Origin: Lachnospiraceae bacterium
GTDB taxonomy: Bacteria; Bacillota; Clostridia; Lachnospirales; Bianqueaceae
DNA: 53,034 bases
Direction of reading: 5' to 3'
Assembly: GCA_022794035.1 (NCBI GenBank)
Contig: JAAWDX010000002.1
Span: 1-53,034 of the forward strand
Shown here piece after piece: positions 8,136-14,967 of the stretch. Under the pieces are notes generated by a model, which did not search any database, had not been told where the DNA came from, and was given only the letters and a program-made list of their open reading frames with translations. The position numbers and the translations under genes are program-made. How positions within the stretch are numbered: position 1 is the first letter of the stretch; each line of letters begins with the position of its first letter.

Positions 8136-8456
8136 TCAGGAGACTGGCAGTACTGAGATATGCGGCATTAGATTGGAGCCTATGACCTCGTAGATGACTA
8201 AATATTTATGCTTATCATACTGCAGGCCGTAATGCTCTTCCAGATAGGAAAGCTGATCCGGATAAAAGCCCTCCAGCGCATAGCAATGAACGGCGCTTTG
8301 ATAAATGGTATTTTGAAGCCCGTCAAGCTCTTGCTTTTCTGTGATGTGAGCGATCGAGCTTAATCCGCTCCAGAATAAAATCAGGACACAGAAAAAAGCG
8401 ATGATGGAAAAGAGCCTTTGAGGCTTGAGTGAATGGCGCTTTGTAAAACGATTCAT
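8136..8456 (-). CDS. Small single-pass protein, pseudopilin-like soluble part
   Basis: The 106-residue protein has one membrane helix (RLFSIIAFFCVLILFWSGLS) and a soluble part with YALEGFYPDQLSYLEEHYGL. This recalls the Y-x-G-x-YP-x-x-L segment of GspG-type pseudopilins. The canonical prepilin leader is missing. It sits between pilC (25 bases upstream) and the DUF4860-like gene (23 bases downstream), so it is part of the pilus apparatus by context. The exact role is unknown. Confidence 0.5.
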   Translation of the reverse strand: MNRFTKRHSLKPQRLFSIIAFFCVLILFWSGLSSIAHITEKQELDGLQNTIYQSAVHCYALEGFYPDQLSYLEEHYGLQYDKHKYLVIYEVIGSNLMPHISVLPVS

Positions 8457-8481
8457 GGAATCCTCCGCTTAGAAGTACTGA

Positions 8482-9519
8482 TCAGCCGATGTTGGACATG
8501 ATTCCCATCAGGGGAAGCATGACGGAGAGCAAAATCAGACCAACGGCGACAGAAAGGATGGCGACGAGAGTGGGCTCCAGCTTGGAAATGGCGCTGGCCA
8601 TACGGTCTTCGATCTCCTCGTCATATTGGACCGAGATCTGCTGCAGGACCTCATCCATAGCGCCGGTCTTGGCGCCGATACTGATCATTCTGGCATAGAT
8701 GCCGGAAAATAGTTTGGTCTGCAGGATGGCTTCTGCGAAGCTGAGCCCCTGAGCGGTAAGCTCGCGCAGCGTATTGATTTTCTGACGGGTTGCGGGATGC
8801 TCTACCAGCTGGGAAACCATCTCAAGGCTTTGGTCTGTGTCAAGACCGCTGCTCAGCGAAAGATACATTCCGCTGGCAAATCGTGCGCAGGCGATTTTGG
8901 CTGCCAAATTACGAGTGACAAAAAAGGTATTGGCAAGACCACCGGTATGCTTTCGGCCTTTGGCCGTACCGAAAAAATAGAAAAATAAAGCGGCCGCAAT
9001 GATAATAAGGACGATGAAAAGAATGCCGTATTGGCTCAGAGAATCACCAAGCGTTAGAATGGCGCCGGAGACGCCTGTCAGGCTGGCGCCCAGCTGCTGA
9101 AATACCTGATTGAAAACGGGCAATACTTTGATAATGAGTACCAGCAAAACGACGATCATCATGCCAAGCATGACCAGAGGGTATGTGACAGCGCTTTTGA
9201 TGCTTTTGGAAAGAGAGTCTTCGCGCTGATAGTAGGCGGCGAGCGACTGCGTGACGTCGTCGAGACGGCCGGATTGCTCGCCTAGCTGGATCATACTGCA
9301 CATATAGGGAGGGAAGCAGCCGGATTCGCTTAGGGCTTCCGATAAGGAGCCGGTCGCTTCGAGGTGAGAGAGCAGGGTCTCCAGAAGAGTTTTGCCTTCG
9401 CCCTCAGGTGTGTCTTCTATCATGATGGATAATCCCTCTGGAGCAGAAATGCCAGAACGAAGGATGAGTGCCAGCTGATTGCAAAAGGTAGCCAGCTCTG
9501 CGTTAGTTAAGGGTTTCAT
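8482..9519 (-). CDS. pilC: PilC/GspF-family inner membrane platform protein
   Basis: The 345-residue protein contains two T2SSF domains in tandem, each with the LRSGISAPEGL / LSSGLDTDQSLE type of motif, and three hydrophobic segments near residues 110-135, 160-185 and 320-342. PilC/GspF proteins form the cytoplasmic-membrane platform on which pilin subunits are added or removed by the ATPases. The second methionine of the frame (ATG 9519) is chosen because AAAGGA lies five bases upstream, while the first ATG at 9525 overlaps that site. It follows the lipoprotein gene by 12 bases. Confidence 0.88.
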   Translation of the reverse strand: MKPLTNAELATFCNQLALILRSGISAPEGLSIMIEDTPEGEGKTLLETLLSHLEATGSLSEALSESGCFPPYMCSMIQLGEQSGRLDDVTQSLAAYYQREDSLSKSIKSAVTYPLVMLGMMIVVLLVLIIKVLPVFNQVFQQLGASLTGVSGAILTLGDSLSQYGILFIVLIIIAAALFFYFFGTAKGRKHTGGLANTFFVTRNLAAKIACARFASGMYLSLSSGLDTDQSLEMVSQLVEHPATRQKINTLRELTAQGLSFAEAILQTKLFSGIYARMISIGAKTGAMDEVLQQISVQYDEEIEDRMASAISKLEPTLVAILSVAVGLILLSVMLPLMGIMSNIG

Positions 9520-9531
9520 AAGCATCCTTTC

Positions 9532-10482
9532 TCAGTGTATATACTGTAAAATATAATGAGAGCCATCGCCGATATACTCTAGAATGGCTGAACTATTGTC
9601 ATTGCTTGCGGCAAAGGTGGGATCCATGCGGGTCCATGAGTCTCCGGTGAATTCGATAAGCTTGTCGATCCATCCGATATCTTCGATATAAACGCTGATC
9701 CAGGCATGGTAAACCTCGCCGGAATATCCGAATTCGAGTCGGGTGGGGATATTTTGCGAGCGCAGCATAGCGGCGGTCAGCGAGGCATAATCAAAACAGA
9801 TCCCTGCATTGGTCTGCAGGGTTTCATCAATGTCCGGCAGATAGCCGGATGGAACTGACTGGGCTTTTTGATTGTCATATACGATGTGCTCTATAATATA
9901 ATGGTAAATAGCGCCGACAGCTTCTAAATCAGAAGATACGGAGGAAACGATGTCGGCGGCGGCTGAGACGGCCTTGGAATCAGCTGAAAAATTAACATAC
10001 ATATTCGGATAAAGAAACGGAAGAAATTCACTGGATAATGTGATTTCGACAGTTTCTTTATAAAGAGTAGCATATTTGGTGTCTACGATATTTTCATAGG
10101 CAGCAATTTCATAGGTTCCGCTGCCGGCAGTGATGGGAATGGTCATATAGGCCTCGGAGGGCGGAAAGAAATATTTATACGTAATGCCATCGGGGCCTGT
10201 AACCTGCAGATTGGCTTTCGCAGAGGTTCCGGTATATCGGGTCATGATATAGCCCTGATCTGTGTGAGATATATCCAGAATCAGGGGCTCCTGCCCCAGA
10301 GTGATTTGGCCGTCTGCTTTTGGCGTATAAACTGTAGGGTTATTGGACCGCAGGCTTTGGATGCTTGAACTTGAATTAGCAGGCGGATCGGCTGCGTTTT
10401 GGGAGCAGCCGCCAAGAATCAGCAGCAGGCAGCTAAGAAAAAAGAGGGTAAATACGGTAGTCAATCGGTGTATGTGATGCAT
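9532..10482 (-). CDS. Transglutaminase-like lipoprotein
   Basis: The 316-residue protein starts with a lipoprotein signal ending in LLLILGGC (lipid cysteine 26). Its C-terminal transglutaminase-like domain has a full triad: Cys229 in NAGICFDYAS, His259 in VYHAWISVY and Asp287 in RMDPTF. The middle has a beta-rich region with YEIAAYENI-type repeats. It should be anchored outside the cytoplasmic membrane, where it could cleave or crosslink envelope or pilus proteins. It lies between the sigma factor gene and pilC (12 bases away), and a cytoplasmic protein of the same fold ends the operon. The substrate is unknown. Confidence 0.85.
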   Translation of the reverse strand: MHHIHRLTTVFTLFFLSCLLLILGGCSQNAADPPANSSSSIQSLRSNNPTVYTPKADGQITLGQEPLILDISHTDQGYIMTRYTGTSAKANLQVTGPDGITYKYFFPPSEAYMTIPITAGSGTYEIAAYENIVDTKYATLYKETVEITLSSEFLPFLYPNMYVNFSADSKAVSAAADIVSSVSSDLEAVGAIYHYIIEHIVYDNQKAQSVPSGYLPDIDETLQTNAGICFDYASLTAAMLRSQNIPTRLEFGYSGEVYHAWISVYIEDIGWIDKLIEFTGDSWTRMDPTFAASNDNSSAILEYIGDGSHYILQYIH

Positions 10483-10520
10483 CAGGGTACTCCTCGGAAT
10501 TACTCCCTGTGATCAAGGAG

Positions 10521-11147
10521 TTATAGGCGAGTTTGCAGATGGGTGAAGCTCTTTTGTAGCGCTTTTTGTGCGGTGTTGATATAGCGCTTTACAGAGCTTA
10601 GGCTTACGTCCATAAAGTCTGCAATTTCTTCTAATTTCAGTTCTTGCTCATACCGCAGAAGAAAGGCCTGACGGATTTTCACGGGAAGCTTGCTTAATGC
10701 CGTGTTTAGCTGCAAAGCAGTGTCTTTATCAAAAACGGACTGAAAACAGTCAGGCGCTTCCAGTGTGCCTGAAAAGGAAGCCTGTGTATCATCAGAAAGA
10801 TCCGTCGCCGTTTCATGGCGTCCGGCAATCTGCTTGGCAAAGTCGCAGCAAACATGATAGGCGATTTGCTTCATCCATGGAATGAGCAGTTTATCCATCT
10901 TTAGGGAATGAATATTCTTATAAACGGATATGTAAATTTCTTGCAGAGCATCCGGAACAAAGTCCGGATTTTTTAGAAAATAATATACATAACGGTAGAG
11001 CCTTTCGTAGGTGGCGTCATATAGCTCTGCAAATGCATTGCTGTCTCCTTTGCGGATGCGTGACGCCAGATACGCATAATATTGATAATCAAATTTTTCG
11101 CTTGCCATAAATATTCTGTACGCGGTTAGCCTATTGACCTCATGCAT
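10521..11147 (-). CDS. Sigma-70 family (ECF-like) RNA polymerase sigma factor
   Basis: The 208-residue protein has sigma region 2 (DALQEIYISVYKNIHSLK, then PWMKQIAYHVCCDF) and region 4 with its helix-turn-helix (LKLEEIADFMDVSLSSVKRY). It lacks regions 1 and 3, as ECF-type factors do. It probably directs polymerase to specific promoters, perhaps of this operon. The start at 11147 has AAAGG too close to the ATG; an internal ATG at 11108 lacks a ribosome binding site, so the true start is uncertain. It has its own promoter at 11182-11210 and lies 38 bases before the transglutaminase-like lipoprotein. Confidence 0.85.
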   Translation of the reverse strand: MHEVNRLTAYRIFMASEKFDYQYYAYLASRIRKGDSNAFAELYDATYERLYRYVYYFLKNPDFVPDALQEIYISVYKNIHSLKMDKLLIPWMKQIAYHVCCDFAKQIAGRHETATDLSDDTQASFSGTLEAPDCFQSVFDKDTALQLNTALSKLPVKIRQAFLLRYEQELKLEEIADFMDVSLSSVKRYINTAQKALQKSFTHLQTRL

Positions 11148-11181
11148 CCTTTCTTAAGAGTTTGTTTACTACTAATATTTT

Positions 11182-11210
11182 AAGATAACATGAACGGAAT
11201 AGGGCGTCAA
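11182..11210 (-). promoter_or_regulatory. Promoter in front of the sigma factor gene
   Basis: On the minus strand TTGACG (11210-11205) and TATCTT (11187-11182) are spaced by 17 bases, in the gap between the Ig-like membrane protein gene and the sigma gene. It looks like a housekeeping promoter, so the sigma gene and the pilus genes may be read independently of the first gene. Confidence 0.55.
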
Positions 11211-11244
11211 GAAATGCAAGGAACTCTTCTTTGGGTTGAAGTAA

Positions 11245-11976
11245 CTATTCTTTCCTGCGTGCCGGCTCTAAGCGTGCAGTTAATGTATTGCCGGCGTGAT
11301 CCGGAATGCTGATGTAAATCGGCTCGGTTGGATATTTAAAAACAACATACCCGGCCGCCGCATCATAGCGCACAGGAGAAACAGCTGTATCTGAAAGGCT
11401 GCTACGGCCGCTGATGGCATCCCAGTCAATTCCCTCTCCGTCTCCGTCAGAAAGATAAATAAAGATTTCGTCATTGTTTTGGGAATGCCTTTGAATATGC
11501 GGTGCTTGATCATCGATGGTGTCGATCACAATCTCTGTTTGAGAGCACACATGAGAGACAGTCTCAATTTCTAAAAGTAAAACGCCGTTGGCAGAAACAT
11601 CCACATAATATCCTGCATCTGTCTGGGTGACTGGAAGCGCCGCATGATTAAGCGAAGCGCTGACAGATTTAACCCAGAATGAATTTTCAACTTCAAAGGA
11701 AACGCGTTCACTGCCAGCAGATGATTGTGAAACGGCAATGTTTTGAGCTTCCAGAGGCGAAGTCAAAAAAAGAAGAGAAAAAGTAAATGTGATGATGACG
11801 AAAAGAAGCATCGCAATGCGAGGCGAGAAATATCGCACGGCAGTGATCACAAACCCTGGCCGCCATTTAGAGCGTTTTTGAGGTTGGATCTGCAGCTGCT
11901 GTGAGATTTGACGAAATAATGCATCCGACTCAGCATGAGAAGAGGGATGCAGATCTGTATTTTTTTGTAAATGCAT
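11245..11976 (-). CDS. Single-pass membrane protein with Ig-like outer domain
   Basis: The roughly 243-residue protein has a cytoplasmic N-terminus of about 55 residues, one membrane helix (IAMLLFVIITFTFSLLFL) and an outer region. The outer part contains a segment starting DDQAPHI and ending YISIPDHAGNTLTARL, which has the look of bacterial Ig-like repeats of cell-surface proteins. The topology, and a position directly before a sigma factor gene, would suit an anti-sigma factor, but I see no recognised anti-sigma domain. The ATG at 11976 has AGGTG six bases upstream; the GTG at 11985 overlaps that site and is rejected. A tandem hairpin leader element lies upstream. Confidence 0.55.
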   Translation of the reverse strand: MHLQKNTDLHPSSHAESDALFRQISQQLQIQPQKRSKWRPGFVITAVRYFSPRIAMLLFVIITFTFSLLFLTSPLEAQNIAVSQSSAGSERVSFEVENSFWVKSVSASLNHAALPVTQTDAGYYVDVSANGVLLLEIETVSHVCSQTEIVIDTIDDQAPHIQRHSQNNDEIFIYLSDGDGEGIDWDAISGRSSLSDTAVSPVRYDAAAGYVVFKYPTEPIYISIPDHAGNTLTARLEPARRKE

Positions 11977-12006
11977 TGTAATCACCTGTCAGATTAAAAT
12001 GTATAA

Positions 12007-12372
12007 AAGTTCAGCTCATTCTTCGCTGAACTTGGCAAGAAATCTCTACGAGATTCTTGCGAAGGAACTTGATTAGCCAAAACTGCCTTGCCGCTCTTAG
12101 GTATCAGTATGATATCAGAGTTTGGCGTTTTACACCAAACTCACAAGGCGGCTCGGGGACTAAAATATCCAAAACTGCCTTGCCGCCTTTGCGCAGCACA
12201 AGTTCGGTTCGTTCCTCACCGAACTTGGCAAGAAATCCCTACGGGATTCTTGCAGTCGTCCTGTGTTTGTCTTATACCAGTACGATATCGGAGTTTGATG
12301 CTTTGCATCAAACTTTGATGGCGGCTCAGGGACTTGATTAGCCAAAACTGCCTTGCCGCCTATATTATACCA
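12007..12372 (-). repeat. Modular hairpin leader element, two tandem copies
   Basis: Two copies (about 12007-12189 and 12198-12372) of an element made of hairpins. Read on the minus strand, the right-hand copy starts with a TATAAT box (12369-12364). It then has hairpin D (GGCGGC/GCCGCC arms), hairpin C (12292-12314 region), hairpin B (12228-12253) and hairpin A (12200-12226). The left copy repeats D, C (12118-12142), B (12035-12060) and A (12007-12033), with an extra D-like piece at 12065-12093. Related elements lie at 41974-42118 and 44858-45040. The element lies in the presumed 5' leader of the 11976 gene. Confidence 0.8.
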
Positions 12373-12422
12373 TAAATTACGCATCAGTAAATAGTTTTCA
12401 TGTATTTAATTGTAGGGATTGA

Positions 12423-12451
12423 TTGAATTTTAATAGACGATATGATATGAT
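12423..12451 (+). promoter_or_regulatory. Promoter of the c-di-GMP phosphorelay operon
   Basis: TTGAAT (12423-12428) and TATGAT (12446-12451) are spaced by 17 bases. The AGGAGG site of the first gene lies about 30 bases downstream. Confidence 0.6.
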
Positions 12452-12496
12452 AACAAACATAAAATCCTTATAAAATGGGCAGGAGGTTCTGTAAAT

Positions 12497-14593
12497 ATGA
12501 GCCATCAGGAAAAAGAGCTTCAAAAGATACTGATTGTCGATGATTCAGAAATGAATCGGGCCATTTTGACTGATATGCTGGAAAACGAATATGAAATATT
12601 AGAAGCGGAAAATGGAGTAGAAGCGATTAATATATTACAAAAGTATAGCGTGGAAATTTCATTAGTTCTTTTAGATATAGTCATGCCAGAGATGGATGGC
12701 TTTGAGGTTCTGCAGGTTATGAATGAAAGCGGCTGGATTGAAGACATTCCAGTCATCATGATCTCAGCCGAGACAGCCTCTAAACATATGCAGAAGGCGT
12801 ATGAGCTAGGCGTGACCGAGTTTATTGGACGGCCGTTTGATGTGATGGTTGTGCGGCATCGTGTGGTCAATACCATTCTTTTATACACAAAGCAAAAGCG
12901 CCTTACCAGCTTGGTTGCAGATCAGGTTTATGAAAAAGAACAGCGCAGCAATCTGCTGATTAACATTTTAAGCCATATTGTAGAATTTCGTAATGAAGAG
13001 AGTGGGTTGCATGTACTCCATATTCGGACGCTGACGGAAATTCTGTTAAAGCAGCTGGTACAAAAAACAGATCGATATGCACTTTCTCAGGAGGATATCG
13101 GGCTCATTGGCCTGGCATCGGCCCTGCATGATGTCGGTAAGATGGCCATTCCGGATGAGATTTTAAATAAACCGGGCAGGCTGACAAAAGAGGAATTTGA
13201 GGTAATCAAGACGCATACCACTGCCGGCGCCAAGATATTGGAAGCTCTGCCGTGGTATGAGAGTGAAAGCCTTGTGAAGATTGCTTATGAAATATGCCGC
13301 TGGCACCATGAACGGTATGATGGAACGGGATATCCGGATGGATTAAAAGGAGATGAAATTCCGATTTCTGCGCAAATTGTGGCGCTGGCCGATGTGTATG
13401 ATGCGCTGACAAGCGAACGGGTATATAAGAAAGCCATTCCGCATGAAGAAGCAGTGCAGATGATTCTAGGCGGGCAGTGCGGCAATTTTAATCCGCTGGT
13501 TTTAGAATGCCTGCAGGATGTGCACGAGCTTATCAAAGAAGAGCTTACAGAAGACTCGCCTGTTAAGGCAAACCGAAGAGAGATGCAAAGCATTGCACAG
13601 GCCATGATGGGGCATGAGGAGCTCTCAGCTTCCGAACGGACATTAAAGCTGCTGGAGCATGAAAGGATGAAATACGATTTCTTTGCTGCGCTCAGTCAGG
13701 AAATTCAGTTTGAATATACAATATCACCCTCGATGATTACTCTTAACGATTGGGGGGCAGAGAAGCTTGGATGCGGCAAGGTACTGGTAGGTCCCTTCGA
13801 TAACGAAAAGATTTTTTCTGTATTTTCGAGAAAAAATATGAGGATTCTTTCTGAGGAGATCCATAGCACGACAACAGAGCAGCCGGTGGTGCAGTACGAC
13901 TGTCAGCTGACGATTAACGGCGAGGAAAGGTGGACGCGCATCATTGCAAGAGCGATCTGGTCTACTGACGAGCCGCCGCGCTATATCGGAACAATAGGGA
14001 AGGCTATTGATATACATGAGACACATAAGGAAATGGAAACCCTGAAAAGGCTTGCGTTTCACGATTCGCTTACCGGTCTGCTTAACCATGCGCATGCAAA
14101 AGAGCGTATTATACAGCGAATGGAGGAGCGGCCCTTCAGCAAATATGCGCTGGTCATGTTTGATGTGGATCATTTTAAGAATGCCAATAATCATTATGGG
14201 CATATGTTTGGAGACCGGCTTTTAATCTATATGGCAGAAAAGCTGCGGCAGGCAATACGGGGCGGCGATATTGCCGCGCGTGTAGGCGGCGACGAATTTC
14301 TGATCTTCTTAGAGTACAAAGAAGAAATTGATGCCGGGATTAACAGAATATTTAATACGCTCTGCGGACAGTATGAAGAGTTTCCTATTTCGCTGAGTAT
14401 GGGAATTGCAAAATCAGAGATGGTCGGCAATGACTACGATACATTGCTGCATGCAGCCGATAAGGCGCTTTATGCGGTTAAGCGGGATGGCAGAAAGCAA
14501 TACCGCTTTTATGATGATTCAATGCAAGGGATGTTCTCTGCGCTTTCACCGATTGAAAGTGATGAAGAAAACCACAGGGAGGAAAAAGAATGA
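12497..14593 (+). CDS. Response regulator with HD-GYP and GGDEF domains
   Basis: The 698-residue protein has an N-terminal receiver domain (acidic pair D15-D16, phosphoacceptor D60 in LLDIVMPEMDG). This is followed by an HD-GYP phosphodiesterase domain (HDVGK at 211-215, HHERYDGTGYP at 270-280), a PAS-like segment around 400-510, and a GGDEF cyclase domain with the intact motif at 597-601. HD-GYP domains break down c-di-GMP and GGDEF domains make it, so both activities may be present and phosphorylation could select between them. AGGAGG precedes the ATG. The Hpt gene follows with a four-base overlap, and the pilus-like operon is divergent. Confidence 0.93.
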   Translation: MSHQEKELQKILIVDDSEMNRAILTDMLENEYEILEAENGVEAINILQKYSVEISLVLLDIVMPEMDGFEVLQVMNESGWIEDIPVIMISAETASKHMQKAYELGVTEFIGRPFDVMVVRHRVVNTILLYTKQKRLTSLVADQVYEKEQRSNLLINILSHIVEFRNEESGLHVLHIRTLTEILLKQLVQKTDRYALSQEDIGLIGLASALHDVGKMAIPDEILNKPGRLTKEEFEVIKTHTTAGAKILEALPWYESESLVKIAYEICRWHHERYDGTGYPDGLKGDEIPISAQIVALADVYDALTSERVYKKAIPHEEAVQMILGGQCGNFNPLVLECLQDVHELIKEELTEDSPVKANRREMQSIAQAMMGHEELSASERTLKLLEHERMKYDFFAALSQEIQFEYTISPSMITLNDWGAEKLGCGKVLVGPFDNEKIFSVFSRKNMRILSEEIHSTTTEQPVVQYDCQLTINGEERWTRIIARAIWSTDEPPRYIGTIGKAIDIHETHKEMETLKRLAFHDSLTGLLNHAHAKERIIQRMEERPFSKYALVMFDVDHFKNANNHYGHMFGDRLLIYMAEKLRQAIRGGDIAARVGGDEFLIFLEYKEEIDAGINRIFNTLCGQYEEFPISLSMGIAKSEMVGNDYDTLLHAADKALYAVKRDGRKQYRFYDDSMQGMFSALSPIESDEENHREEKE

Positions 14594-14946
14594 ATTTACA
14601 GGAATGCTATGCTGCACTTGGCGGCAATTATGAGGATGTACTGGCGCGGCTGCGCAGTGAAAAACTGGTGCAGAAGTTTGTGCTTAAGTTTGTGGATGAT
14701 AAAAGCTATGCGCTGCTTTGCAGCTCGCTGTCGGAGGGAAATTACGAAGAGGCCTTCCGGGCTGCGCATACCATTAAAGGAATGTGTCAGAATCTGAGTT
14801 TTTCTGCTTTGCAGGAGTCAAGCAGCGAGCTTACAGAAAAGCTGCGCAGCGGGCAGAAGCCGGGCGAGGAAGCGGTGCAAAAAGTACAAGAGGATTATCA
14901 GCGCACGGTTGCCGCCATTGAAGAGCTGAAGGCATCCGCAGAATAA
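14590..14946 (+). CDS. Hpt (histidine phosphotransfer) domain protein
   Basis: The 118-residue all-helical protein consists of one Hpt domain with the phosphorylatable histidine at 60 in RAAHTIKGMCQNL. Hpt proteins pass phosphate between receiver domains in multistep phosphorelays. It overlaps the regulator gene by four bases (ATGA) and lies 21 bases before the hybrid kinase, so the three gene products almost certainly work as one relay: kinase, receiver, Hpt, then the REC-HD-GYP-GGDEF output protein. Confidence 0.9.
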   Translation: MNLQECYAALGGNYEDVLARLRSEKLVQKFVLKFVDDKSYALLCSSLSEGNYEEAFRAAHTIKGMCQNLSFSALQESSSELTEKLRSGQKPGEEAVQKVQEDYQRTVAAIEELKASAE

Positions 14947-14967
14947 AATAATGGAGAGACTTAGCCG

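Noticed and set aside
12160..12384. Minus-strand frame of 74 codons inside the tandem hairpin element
   Set aside because: The translation comes from palindromic repeat sequence, has no ribosome binding site, and the paired substitutions preserve structure, not protein.
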